64,000 bases of DNA, taken from contig NZ_CP069526.1 in NCBI RefSeq assembly GCF_016889705.1, positions 4,960,001 through 5,024,000 on the forward strand, in the 5' to 3' direction. The notes under the pieces are model-generated. The model saw nothing but the letters and a program-made list of their open reading frames with translations. It had not been told where the DNA came from and ran no database searches. Origin of the DNA: Amycolatopsis sp. FDAARGOS 1241 (GTDB lineage Bacteria > Actinomycetota > Actinomycetes > Mycobacteriales > Pseudonocardiaceae). The position numbers were made by a program, and so were the translations under genes. Below are positions 53,007-62,638 of the stretch, one piece after another (positions within the stretch are counted from its first letter, which is position 1; every line of letters begins with the position of its first letter).

Positions 53007-54245
53007 CTACTTACCGTCCCGGCTGGTCCGGGACGCGTCGGCCCGCGGGTTGCGTGCGGCGATGACGGTGAACAGGGTGGCGATGAGGGCGAGTCCGCCG
53101 TAGCCGAGGGCGATCTGCGGCAGCGAGAAGGTGGTGGAAAGTTGCCCCGCGATCAGCGCCGGGATCGTGGCACCACTGTAGCTGAGGAGGTAGACGACGC
53201 TGAAGATCGGTGCGCGGTCCGCCAGGGTGCTGCCCGACAGCAGGCAACGGGTGGAGGCGCTCATGGCGATGCCTTGGCTGGCGCCGGCGACGATGGTTGC
53301 GGTGATGAAAAGCACCAGTGCACCAGTGGCGATCGCTGCGATGATGCCGATCATGCCGGCCAGGAAAGCAATCATGCCAAGCCGTTGGGCCACCGCCGGG
53401 GTGAACCGGCCGCTGAGCGGAGCGCCGAGAACGCTGGGACCCATGTAGGCGGCGAACACGAGTCCGAGGACGAGCGGGCTCCGGGTATGGAGCTGGTCTT
53501 CGACCAGCGCGGGCACGAAGGCTTGGTAGAAGGCCCCGGTCGCCCAGGTGGCCAGCAACACTGCTGCCGCAACGGGAAGCAGGTGCCTGGCCCGCGCGGG
53601 TACCCCGACCCGGGGGCGCAGCGATCGCCAAGCGCCCGGCGTCGGAGTGGCCGTTTCCGGGCTGACGACGATGAGCGCGATGGAAACCAGAAGCAGGCCG
53701 ATCACGACCAGGTAGATGAGATCGCGTGGCCAGGGGCCGAACTGGACGAGGGCGCCAGAGGTGATGGCGCCGACCGCGAGGCCGAGCATGACCGTCTGGC
53801 TGGAAGCGACCGAGGCCAACCAGGCCGGCCTTACTGGTGCGGCGTCGACGATGTAGGAGGTGAGGCTGCTGCTCGCCAGCCCGGCGCCGAAGCCCATCAG
53901 GAGCCGACCCGCGATCAAGATGCCGATGTGGTGCACGTTCAACAGCAGCAGGCAGCCCAGCAGGAGGAGGCCGAGGCTGGCGATCGAAGTGGGCCGTCGC
54001 CCCAGGTGATTGGACAGTCGCCCCAGCGCCAGCAGTGTGGTGAGGGTGGCGGCGGAGTAGGCGACGACGGTGATCGAGATGTCGGCGTTGGTGAACCCGT
54101 CCTCCGCCCGGTAGACGTTGAACAGCGGGATCGTCGAACCCACCGCCACAAACACGGCCACCAGGGAAACCACCGCGGACAAGAATGCCAGCCGGAGTGA
54201 TCTGACCTTAATGGCACGGTTGGTCACTGGTGCCGCGTTGTGCAT
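53007..54245 (-). CDS. MFS permease (drug-efflux type)
   Basis: A complete 412-residue, 12-helix transporter. LGRLSNHLGRRPTSIASLGL is the A-motif and GRLLMGFGAGLASSSLTSYI helix 4/5. Its overall pattern, with short loops and no large soluble domains, resembles DHA1-type efflux pumps or sugar-efflux proteins; the substrate is unknown. The start ATG lies 13 bases from the divergent non-coding side. A decayed SnoaL-like gene lies upstream on the same strand. Confidence 0.88.
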   Translation of the reverse strand: MHNAAPVTNRAIKVRSLRLAFLSAVVSLVAVFVAVGSTIPLFNVYRAEDGFTNADISITVVAYSAATLTTLLALGRLSNHLGRRPTSIASLGLLLLGCLLLLNVHHIGILIAGRLLMGFGAGLASSSLTSYIVDAAPVRPAWLASVASSQTVMLGLAVGAITSGALVQFGPWPRDLIYLVVIGLLLVSIALIVVSPETATPTPGAWRSLRPRVGVPARARHLLPVAAAVLLATWATGAFYQAFVPALVEDQLHTRSPLVLGLVFAAYMGPSVLGAPLSGRFTPAVAQRLGMIAFLAGMIGIIAAIATGALVLFITATIVAGASQGIAMSASTRCLLSGSTLADRAPIFSVVYLLSYSGATIPALIAGQLSTTFSLPQIALGYGGLALIATLFTVIAARNPRADASRTSRDGK

Positions 54246-54349
54246 CGAGCTACGTCTTTCTCGTGTTGGGTACGCCTAAGGGTTTTGTGCGGTTCCGATC
54301 GAAGTGCGCGGGCTGTCTCACGACCAGGAGCGTCACGGGCAGCGGGGCA

Positions 54350-54581
54350 GGTGCCGGAGCGATCGCGTCGGCCGAGACACAGATCCAGGTGCCCTCACGC
54401 GTCCTGTGCACGTCGGTGTACAGCGTTTGCTACTTCGCGCCATCGGCAAGCTGCACGAGGAAATCTTCAGCGAGCACCTCTCTGAAGCAAGCGGCATCGC
54501 TGGCCTGGTCGGCCTCGGCGTAGTGAAGGTTGAGCGGCTCGAGGATCGCCAGTCCTCGAGTGACTGCTTGGTTTCGCTCAT
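54350..54581 (-). pseudogene. SnoaL/DUF4440-like (NTF2-fold) remnant
   Basis: GAGGAAA precedes the ATG at 54581, giving MSETKQSLE. One frame on comes LHYAEADQASDAACFREVLA and EDFLVQLADGAK, a typical NTF2-fold opening, then a stop, then YTDVHRTREGTWICVSADAI, the last strand. The middle half is deleted and the frame is shifted and stopped. A decayed small ketosteroid-isomerase-like protein. Confidence 0.6.
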
Positions 54582-55413
54582 TTTCCTCTGCCCCTCCTGC
54601 CTGCGGTTCAGCGGTCGTTGTAGGCGCGCACAGCGACCGGCGCCATCGTGCAACTGCTTAGCAGCGGCCCGTCGCGCCGTCTTACCAACAGTGAGGTTTT
54701 CCCGGTAAGTTGATCAACCTGCGAAACTTACGGCGAAGCTTGTGCGAGCGCTCCGTCCGGCAAGTCGGCCAGCTGCGGCGCGTACGTCCAACTGGCCGGC
54801 GAGAGCAATCGTCCGCCGGGCCAGGACCATCCGATCTGGCGGCGCCGTCTTCGCTACCGCGGCCACGACCTGCGGACACGACCCAGCTTGGGCCGATTCC
54901 AGGGGCGAATACGACCTGCAAGGCCCAGCTGATCAGATGACCGGCAAGCTGCGCGGTGACGTCGCGCACGAGCGGACCGCAGCCACGACCTCACCCGCGG
55001 TCTTCACACCGCTGGAGGCTACCTTCGCTGGCCTTCTGCTCAGATTGCAGCAGTGCGGACAGGTCCCGGAAGCGGTGCCGGTACGCGTCCACCGCAGGTC
55101 CCGACTACGACTTCAGATCAGCTGACACCGCGTCGTTCAGGTCGGACGAGACGCTCCCGCTGCCCGCTTGGACAGTGCTGTGGTGTCCGTGCTGCCCCAC
55201 AACGTGGTGCGGGCGTGCCAGACAACCAACGCACCGTTGAGGCGGCGCGGGTCGCGCGCTTCATCCGACACGGCCCCTGCGACGAAGGTCGTCGGCTTCA
55301 CCGCGCAACACACGGGAGAACCCTGCCAAGTGCTCGGGTACGATCGCCGGCTCGTTTCCCCTTCGCGCGTATCCGGCGGTCCTCCTCTACCGCCTGGTGG
55401 CGAGAATGACCGG
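54582..55413. other. 0.83-kb stretch without a recognised gene
   Basis: Open frames on both strands lack ribosome sites and motifs. A minus frame around 55190-55290 (RLNGALVVWHARTTLWGST) has a protein-like patch that I cannot place. Confidence 0.3.
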
Positions 55414-56118
55414 TCAGTCACGGGGGCGCATGACCGACGCCAAGGCCACGAGATTTGCAGACGTAAACTCGCCGGGTGCGAACGCGTGGGCGCCGAGCAT
55501 CGCGGTAAACGCGGCCAGAGCGTGTAGCGCGATCAGGTCTCCGGCCGAACCGTCGCCGAACGCTGCGGCCGCCGCGCGGAACCGCCCTTCGAAGAGCGCG
55601 TCCAACGCGGCCGACACTGCCAGCTCATGGTGCGGCGGCACCGTCGGGGCCAGCCGCGACAGCACCCCTGCCCTGATCCGCTCGGCCCTCAATCGGGCGC
55701 CCGCGGCCCGAGCCTCGGCAGTGAGATACGAGGTGAACCGCGTGGCCTCGGCGAGTACCTCGCCCACGCGCCCGCTTGCGTCAACCTGACCGGCGACCTG
55801 AGCGACCCGGTCGGCATCGCCTTCCACGTACCCACCGATCAATTCGAACAACAGCGCCGCGCACTGGCGGCGGTGTGCCTGCTCACCAAGCTTGACGCCG
55901 CCCTCGTCGTCTCCGTCGGTGAGCAGCGGTCCGTCGACGCTACCGGTGTCCATGGCGCAGCCGCCGGTTCCGGTCCCGCCCTGGGTCTCGAGCAGAGATT
56001 CCGTGACGACCTTAAGGAGCGATGATGCAAGCTGCGGGCGCCTCCCGTATATGGTGGCCGTGTCACTGGCGGCACCCGATCCAATGATGATCAGGTTCCT
56101 GATTTCCTCAGCAGCCAC
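55414..56118 (-). CDS. Chimera: thioredoxin reductase N-terminus fused to unknown helical protein
   Basis: Translation should begin at GTG 56118 with GGAGG 7 bases upstream. Residues 1-35, EEIRNLIIIGSGAASDTATI then YGRRPQLASSLL, are the FAD-binding start of thioredoxin reductase, but the GSGPAG turn is GSGAAS and the rest of TrxB is missing. From about residue 60 a different protein follows in frame: CAALLFELIGGYVEGDADRV, ATRFTSYLTAEARAAGARLR and AALDALFEGRFRAAAAAFGD, mostly helical and Ala-rich, of no family I know. An internal ATG at 55953 lacks a ribosome site. The chimera may be expressed but cannot be a reductase. Confidence 0.6.
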   Translation of the reverse strand: MAAEEIRNLIIIGSGAASDTATIYGRRPQLASSLLKVVTESLLETQGGTGTGGCAMDTGSVDGPLLTDGDDEGGVKLGEQAHRRQCAALLFELIGGYVEGDADRVAQVAGQVDASGRVGEVLAEATRFTSYLTAEARAAGARLRAERIRAGVLSRLAPTVPPHHELAVSAALDALFEGRFRAAAAAFGDGSAGDLIALHALAAFTAMLGAHAFAPGEFTSANLVALASVMRPRD

Positions 56119-57274
56119 CCGTGAACCTCCGCTCGTAGTATGTATCGGCCTGCCCTCGACGGCGATGTGCGCGTTACCGCTGCAGAGCGCGGTTCCGAGG
56201 CCGTCCCACTGCCGCGTTCCTCAGCCGGTGAGTCGATCACAGTCGACGCCTGTTTGTCGTCGACCCGCGCAACGCGCGCCTCTTTCGCACGCCGGCGCCA
56301 GCCCACCCGACGCAGCCGTACGGGCTGCGGCGTTGTTGAGCATGACGACTGCAGCCGCCAGGCCAGATGGCGTTCATCACGTCGATGTAGGGTCCCTGGC
56401 CTGCGACCCGTTCGCGCCGCATCACAGAGCCAAGCGCAACGCTACGACCGGATTGGACGACCTCAGGGGCCGCTGATGAGCCTCGGCTTTCACGGTCGAC
56501 GTGGCGGTCGAGGTGTTAGCCCGAAGGTCCAAGTCCGGCGGAGCGAAACGACCAAGCCTGCTCGGCCTCTCGACGAGAACGCGCGCCAGAGCAGGCACGA
56601 CGGGCGGAACATCGACGGCGGAGTTCCCCTGCACCGTTTGCTTCGACCATATGCCCCTCCTCTGTGACTCGGCTTCATATTGGCGTCAGCCGACGATCGG
56701 TTCTTACCGCCCGATGACGCCGACGTACCAACTATCGATTGGCCCGCTCGGATTGCCCGGCGCCGAGCAGGCGGCAACCTGGTAGCCGCAGCAGCGCGCC
56801 AAGTACGAGACCTACGCCGAGGCCCGCCACTCACGCATCGGCAAGACCCGCACCCCAGCCGGCCTGACGTTCGCGAACAGGCGCACTGACCGGACCGAGA
56901 AGCCCTCCGCCAATCCTGCTACCGGTGGGCTCGAGGGAAAGGGCTGCAGCATGCGGTGAGCCGCCGAGCCGGGTGGGCTTCTCCGTCTTGCACTGGTCGG
57001 GCAGGTCCTCGTGCACATGACCCGGCCCGAGCATCGGCTTCCGTCGCACGGTCGCATACTCCCGTTGATGATCGAAAGGAGCGGTAGCGCGCCCGGCCAA
57101 TCGAAGTCCAGATGACAGTCCACCCCGGGCTCGCCGCGCGGGGACCGTCACCTCGGTGTAGATGCGGCAGCAGTCCCTCCGGCAGGGGTACGAAGCAAAC
57201 CCCAGTCGTCGGTGGTCGCAGGGTTTGCGCCGCTTCCCGAGCTGGTTTTGGTCAGCTCGGTTGGCACATCCGAT
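56119..57274. other. 1.15-kb stretch of unassigned sequence
   Basis: No intact gene is supported. A plus-strand piece near 56790-56950 reads YETYAEARHSRIGKTRTPAG and LTFANRRTDRTEKPS, protein-like but unidentified; a minus-strand piece near 56370 reads GQGPYIDVMNAIWP. Both are probably remnants. It also holds the promoter of the TrxB chimera. Confidence 0.3.
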
Positions 57275-58176
57275 TCAGGTGATCCCGAATTTGTCGGCGA
57301 CGAGTTCGGGACGCTCTTCGGGGAGGTGGTGTCCTGCGTCGTCGACCACTTCGACGCGCAGGTCTGCGGCATGCTGCGTGGCGTCACCCAGCATTGCCGG
57401 TGGCGTGAACGGGTCGGCTCCGCCGGCGAGCAAGAGCGCGGGCGGGCGAAGCCTGCGGGTCTCCGCGTGCCGCAGCATCGGGATGAACTCTTTGTATGCG
57501 AACTGGTACATGAGCTGTTCACCGGCGCGTGCGATATCGGGTTGGCGCAGCACATCCACGTACGCGGCGACGGCGTCGGCCGGCATCGACGCCCGGTCGG
57601 TGACACCGCGACGCAGCCAGGCCCGGGTGAAGAACGGGAGGTGCGCCAGGACGAAGCGGCCGACCAGAGGTGTCTCGACGAACGGTGTCCACCCATAGCG
57701 CCAGGCGTTGCGGGCCACCCGTCGGACATCGAGGTAGGGGTGGAGTTCGTCAGGGCGACGACACGGGTGACGCGGTCGGGATCGTCGAACGCGAGCTGGA
57801 AGGCCAGGGCGGCACCACGGTCGTGCCCGACGAGAGCGATCCGGCCCAGCCCCAAGGAATCCAGCAGTGCCCGCAGATCGTCGACGAGCTCGGCGGTGCG
57901 GTAACCCTGCCTCGGCGCGTCCGACCAGCCGGCTCCGCGCAGGTCGGCCGCGATGAGCCGGTGCGAGTCACTCAGGAGGGGCATGACGTGCCGCCACATG
58001 TACCAGTGCTTCGCCCAGCCGTGCAGCAGCAGGACAGGGGATCCGGCACCTGTCTCGGCGACGTGCGTGCGCAGCCGCCCCGTGTCGATGTAGCGGTGAC
58101 GGACACCGGGGACCTGCAGCGCTTCGGGGAGACCCCGTGCCGTCGTGTCCGGTGCTTCGCGCTTTCGTGCGCTCAT
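57275..58176 (-). pseudogene. Alpha/beta hydrolase with a one-base deletion
   Basis: From ATG 58176 (AGGGGA upstream) the frame gives an epoxide-hydrolase-like protein: LLLHGWAKHWYMWRHVMPLL, RLIAADLRGAGWSDAP and RIALVGHDRGAALAFQLAFD with nucleophile Asp (GHDRG). After VVALTN the frame breaks at about 57745 and resumes one frame on with HPYLDVRRVARNAWRYG, LLLAGGADPFTPPAMLG and DDAGHHLPEERPELVADKFG, including the catalytic His. Adding one base joins them into about 300 residues. It is a recent mutation or sequencing error; the enzyme would otherwise be complete. Confidence 0.8.
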
Positions 58177-58781
58177 TCGTGTCCCCTGCCGGCGGGCTCG
58201 GCGACCGTGAGCGGGTCGCCGGCGTCGGAGTCGAACGCGACCGATCCCGGAGCCGCCCGCCAATGCCCGCCACCGCACACAGCGGCGGAGGAGGGGCGGA
58301 TGGGACGGGCCGTTGTGATCATGCCTGCGACTCTAATAGGGAAGCTGTGATCACGCCTCCGGGTCTGGAAGGGAAGCAGCTCAAACGTGGGACCACTTGC
58401 GCCCGCTCCTTCAGGACCATGTACCTCACTTCCGTCACCGCAGCCACGCCACGGTGCAGGTAGGCCGCCATAACGAGTGAGAGTGCGCTGGGACTGCACC
58501 TGGGCGACCGGTTCGAGCGCATCAATTCGGCGCAATGACTGCCCCACCGCGGTCCGCGCCAATTCAGTTCGTCCGGCGATGATCACCAACGGTGGCCGCG
58601 GTCGACATCGCCACGGTCGAGGCGCTCAGATCCCCACCGACGTCGAAGGGAAGGCGTGTGTAACGCCAATCCGGCGTCGCCTGGGCCAACGGCGATAGGG
58701 TGGTCGCAGCTTTGGACCATTTAGTCCCAATGGGGCTGTCACCTGGTGACCAACACCTGGGAGATGGGGAGGCTCTACATC
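58177..58781. other. Divergent intergenic region
   Basis: Between the leftward hydrolase and the rightward coiled-coil gene. It must contain both promoters; no gene is recognised. Confidence 0.35.
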
Positions 58782-59081
58782 ATGGCGACACTCCAGGAGC
58801 TGGAGAAGCGGCTGGCGGCTCTTGAAGAGCGCGTGGCGGAGATCAAGCGGGACGCCGCGGCCGCTCGCGTGCTGGCCAGTGACTCCGATCGGGACGTCAC
58901 TCTTTTGGGGGAGGAGATCGCCGCTCACACCCGTGTGCTCAGCGCGATGCGCGGGACACAGCTCGAGCACGGAAGGGTGATCGACACGCTGGCCGACCAC
59001 GCGGACGAATGTTCGGGAAAACTGGCTGCAGATCTCACTGACATTGCCCGCTTGCTCCGTGAGCTCATCGACCGTCAGTGA
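58782..59081 (+). CDS. Small coiled-coil protein
   Basis: A 99-residue protein with continuous heptads: LQELEKRLAALEERVAEIKR, then a short break, LGEEIAAHTRVLSAMRGTQL and LAADLTDIARLLRELIDRQ. It should form a dimeric coiled coil, perhaps a scaffold or regulator. GGGGAGG lies 9 bases before the ATG. No membrane or catalytic part, and no named family. The next gene, a broken DUF1490-like ORF, starts 18 bp later on the same strand. Confidence 0.7.
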   Translation: MATLQELEKRLAALEERVAEIKRDAAAARVLASDSDRDVTLLGEEIAAHTRVLSAMRGTQLEHGRVIDTLADHADECSGKLAADLTDIARLLRELIDRQ

Positions 59082-59099
59082 CTGCATGCGGTAACGAAG

Positions 59100-59309
59100 T
59101 TGCCGGACATCTCGCACCATGAGCCAACGGAATCGCCACTGATCCGCATGATTCCTGGCTTGATCGTCAAGACGGCGAAGGTGGTGGCCACGGGCCTCAC
59201 TGGCGCGGCGGCCTATGGCGAGCTGACGCGGGCCGTCCGATCGGATGCGGTTCGCGGCGCGACGGTGACTGTGACTGTGACTGGGACTGGGACCGGGACT
59301 GGGACGTGA
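59100..59309 (+). pseudogene. DUF1490-like protein ending in a hexanucleotide repeat
   Basis: IPGLIVKTAKVVATGLTGAA, AYGELTRAVRSDAVRGATV matches the first half of small DUF1490-type actinobacterial proteins. The second half is replaced by TVTVTVTGTGTGTGT, encoded by a 6-bp tandem repeat, then a stop. Family members usually have a further charged helix of about 40 residues. Start uncertain (TTG 59100 or ATG 59148). Confidence 0.5.
59262..59306 (+). repeat. Hexanucleotide tandem repeat
   Basis: About seven units of GACTGT/GACTGG with slight variation (GACGGT, GACCGG). It encodes alternating Thr-Val and Thr-Gly at the end of the DUF1490-like frame. Slippage in steps of six would not shift the frame. 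Confidence 0.85.
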
Positions 59310-59324
59310 GGATTACGCGGTGTC

Positions 59325-59450
59325 CTCGCGGCTGTCGTAGAGGGTGACGGGCCACCACTGGTTGACCAACGGCGCATGAGCTTGATCGTCCCGATGATCT
59401 CGGTCCGCGTGTGCAGGGTGTCGCGGGTCAGGACCCAACACCGCACCGGC
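59325..59450 (-). pseudogene. DUF5996-like remnant, copy 2
   Basis: Leftward, LTRDTLHTRTEIIGTIKLM is followed after a frame change by APLVNQWWPVTLYDSRED and a stop. This is the same portion of the domain as the stub at 40.8 kb and shares the DTLHTR..TEIIG and LVNQWW strings. The rest of the roughly 300-residue protein is absent. Confidence 0.5.
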
Positions 59451-59779
59451 CGTTGACGACCGCTTGGCGCCAAGGTCGAACCTACGAGCGAGCCCAAGCA
59501 CTCGAAAGCGGCGCGCTACTCCTTGGTCGCGCTTCCCCGTCCCGATCATGGTCACGGCGCACGCCTCGCCAACCTGACCCCGACACTCCAGGTAGACCGC
59601 ACCCCACGTGGACCCGATGGTCCTCTTTGGGGCATGATGGGAGCAGGAAAACGACGTGCCCTCCGGCGAGCCCGACGACTGCCGGCGAGTTCCCCTTGCA
59701 ACCCTTGGCACCCCGCCGGGGCTCGGCGCGACGCCGCGAACCGTCCAACCGAGACGACAACCGAAGTGGAGTGATCACC

Positions 59780-60526
59780 ATGTCGGCGCGTACAGCTCTG
59801 ATCACCGGCGGCACCAGCGGGATCGGGAAGGCCGCCGCTGAGACTCTGCACAGCCGCGGTTACCGCGTTGCCGTCACCGGACAACGTCCGGAAAGCGTCG
59901 CTCGGGCACGCGAGGAGCTGCCCGAAGACGTCCTGGTCTTGCAGGCTGACGCGCGCTCGCTCGCCGACACCGACAAGGTGGTGGCCGAGGTCCGAGCACA
60001 ATTCGGGAGCCTGACGACGCTGTTCCTGAACGCCGGCGTCAGCCTTCCGATGACGCTGGACAATTGCGACGAAGCCGCTTTCGACGAAGTGTTCGCCGTC
60101 AACACCAAGGGCCAGTTCTTCACGCTGGTCAAGTCGCTGCCGCTACTGTCCGACGGTGCTTCGGTCATCGTCACCGTGGGTATCGGAGCTACTCGCAGCC
60201 TGACCGGCAACAGTGTCGCGGCCGGGTCGCACGGCGCGATGCTGGCCATGATCCCGACGCTGGCCCTCGAACTCGCCCCGCGCCGCATCCGGGTCAACGC
60301 GGTCAGCCCGGGATTCACCGACACCCCCATGACGCGGACCGCGCTCCGCACGCAAACCGATGACGTCGCGGCGACGATGGCGGCTATGGCCGACAAGAAC
60401 CCCCTCGGTCGCCTCGGCACACCCGAGGATATCGCCGGGACCGTCGCGTTCCTGGCGTCGGACGAGGCCGCGTACATCACCGGGCAAGAGATCGTGGTGT
60501 CCGGCGGCGCCGGGCTGGCCATCTGA
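59780..60526 (+). CDS. SDR-fold protein with altered catalytic residues
   Basis: A 248-residue short-chain dehydrogenase/reductase. The cofactor loop TALITGGTSGIGKAAA, the LFLNAGVS (NNAG-equivalent) and the C-terminal RIRVNAVSPGFTDTPM and ITGQEIVVSGGAG segments are normal. At the active site, where SxxxxxxxxxxxYxxxK is expected, it reads VGIGATRSLTGNSVAAGSHG: the Tyr position aligns with Ala and the Lys with His. It may bind NAD(P) without classical catalysis, or belong to a divergent subgroup. The ATG has GGAG 9 bases upstream. It is a single gene. Confidence 0.85.
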   Translation: MSARTALITGGTSGIGKAAAETLHSRGYRVAVTGQRPESVARAREELPEDVLVLQADARSLADTDKVVAEVRAQFGSLTTLFLNAGVSLPMTLDNCDEAAFDEVFAVNTKGQFFTLVKSLPLLSDGASVIVTVGIGATRSLTGNSVAAGSHGAMLAMIPTLALELAPRRIRVNAVSPGFTDTPMTRTALRTQTDDVAATMAAMADKNPLGRLGTPEDIAGTVAFLASDEAAYITGQEIVVSGGAGLAI

Positions 60527-60849
60527 CCGGACTGACGCCTTTCGACGGACACACTTGCGTCCTTATCCCGTTCGAGGAGCTCGCACACGAGGTAGCCGAC
60601 CCACGACGGACGGCAGGCTTCTTCGTCCTGCCGTGCGCTCTCACGTTGTCGAGTCGCCCGGCCCAATAGGCGCGTTCCCCACCGATCAGCTGTTCGTCGA
60701 TGGCTGCGATCCGGTTCATGGTCGAGATCGACTCGCGCGTCTGTAGCGGAGGGGCGTACGCCAGGGACGGCGTTCGTAGGTGCTGGGCCCGAAAGGCCGA
60801 TCCCACGGGGCAAGCCCGCCGACCACGAGACGGCAGGAGTCGAGCACGA
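60527..60849. other. Gene-free stretch
   Basis: Downstream of the SDR-fold gene; frames here, including a minus frame with EQLIGGERAYWAGRLDNVRA, are not recognised. Confidence 0.25.
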
Positions 60850-61000
60850 GCTCCGTCATGAGCATGAAGACCTTGCCGCGCACTTGGTAGAGGTCCCAGT
60901 CGGGGCCGGAACGACGCTCGAGGTCGGTGCCCGGAAGTCCCGCGGTGTGGTCGCCGGCGATCTCCTGCGCTGCGTGTTTCGCTCGCCACGTACTGAGCCG
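60850..61000 (-). pseudogene. MmcQ/YjbR-family remnant
   Basis: KHAAQEIAGDHTAGLPGTDL, ERRSGPDWDLYQVRGKVFML and MTE match the first strands of MmcQ/YjbR (CyaY-like fold) proteins, where WxxxKVxGKxFA is characteristic. The second half, about 70 residues, is missing. No start with a ribosome site remains. Confidence 0.5.
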
Positions 61001-61139
61001 CCCGGGCAGCCTAGGTTCTTACTGCGGGGAAGACCCGTCGACCGGGCATCGGACCCGTGAACCTCACCTGCAGGAACCGGCAACGGTGTCCGGCCTCGGC
61101 GGCCGTCGCTACCGCCGAGGCCGGGCAGGCCGACGCGAA

Positions 61140-62610
61140 TCACTCCAGCACGACGGTGACGGCTTTGGTCTCGGTGTAGGACAACAACTCGTCCACTGAC
61201 TCTTCACGGCCGACACCGGACGCCTTGACGCCTCCGAACGGGAGCCCCCAGTAGTGGCGGGAACTCCCGTTGATCCACACGTACCCGGCTTCCAGCTCCC
61301 CTGCGATCCGATGGGCGCGGGTCACGTCGCTGGTGAAGACACCCGCGGTCGGTCAGTCCGTACTCGCTGCTGTTGGCAATGGCCACGGCTTCGGCTTCGT
61401 CTCGGAAGGTCAGCACGGTCAGAACCGGACCGAAGATCTCGTTCACCGCAGCCGGGTTGTCGGGTGAGACACCCGCCAGCACCGTCGGGGAGAGGTACCA
61501 GCCATCCGGTCCGACGGTGTCGGGGCGACCGCCTCCCGCGAACGCCTTGCCGCCGGCAGAAGTCGCCGCTGCGATGGCCTCCAGAGATTTGTCGTACTGG
61601 TTGCAGGAGATCACGGGGCCCATCTGCGTGCCCGCATCGAGCGGGTGGCCGACGCGGATCGACCGAACGTGTCCGACGACAGCCTCGAGAACCTGATCGG
61701 CGACTGATTCGTGAAGCAGCAGCCGGCTCGTCGAGCCACAAGACTGGCCGGCCGTGGCCGTGTAGTTCATGCCGAGCACCGCGCTCTCGACGGCTCGATC
61801 CAGATCGGCGTCGGGCAGCACGATCAGTGCGTTCTTACCGCCGAGCTCGAGACTGACGTACTTGACGCCGGATTCTGCCGCGGAGCGCTGAATCATCCGG
61901 CCTGTGTCGGGTGCACCGATGAACCCGATGCGCCGAATGAGCGGGTGCGCGACGAGTGCGGTGCCGCTGACCGCGCCCCGCCCGCTGATGACCGCGCACA
62001 GGTCGGGACCGAAGACTTCGGCCGCCAGCTCCGCCATTCTCAAGGCTGACAGAGGCGTTTGGTCAGGAGCCTTGAGCACGACCGCGTTGCCTGCAACCAG
62101 CGGCGCCGCAACCTTGGAGGCAGCGAAGAACAGCGGGTGGTTGAACGGCACGATCCGGGCGACGACCCCATACGGCTCCTGCACGCTGTAGTGCAGATTA
62201 CCCGACAACGGGTATGTCGATCCGCCAAGTTGCAGAGCGTGGTCGGCCATGATGTCCACGATCGTCGCCGCGGCGCCGACGTCGGCCCGCATGACGGGCA
62301 GTGGAAAGCCGGCATCGATCGTGTCGATCGTCGCCAGCTCTTCCTCGTGCGCACGCAAAACCTCGGCGAAGGCACGAACCTTCGCGGCCCGGGCCCGCAC
62401 GGGCAGTTGTGCCCACGGTCGCTGAGCTTCGGCTGCCGCGCGGATGATCTCGTCGACTTCATCGGCCGAGCAGTCGGGTGCGTCGGTCAGGCGACGGCCG
62501 GTCGTGGGGTCTTCGATCTGGCACCGGTTCCGGGTCGGCATCGGACGGCCGTGAAGTTGCATCTCCCAAGACCGGTCAACGATCACGGAGAGCTGGTCTT
62601 GCGCGGTCAT
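61140..62610 (-). pseudogene. Aldehyde dehydrogenase with a 4-bp duplication
   Basis: From ATG 62610 a full aldehyde dehydrogenase: [20 protein letters not shown] (cofactor Asn), [30 protein letters not shown] (general-base Glu) and [17 protein letters not shown] (catalytic Cys), then [13 protein letters not shown]. At SSEYGL the frame breaks: GGTC is duplicated (61347-61354). One frame on come [20 protein letters not shown] and [20 protein letters not shown] to the stop at 61140. Removing four bases restores a 489-residue enzyme. It follows the SDR gene (28-bp gap) and would oxidise its aldehyde product. Confidence 0.85.
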
Positions 62611-62638
62611 GCGGTGAGTCCTTCACTGGTCGGAGAGG

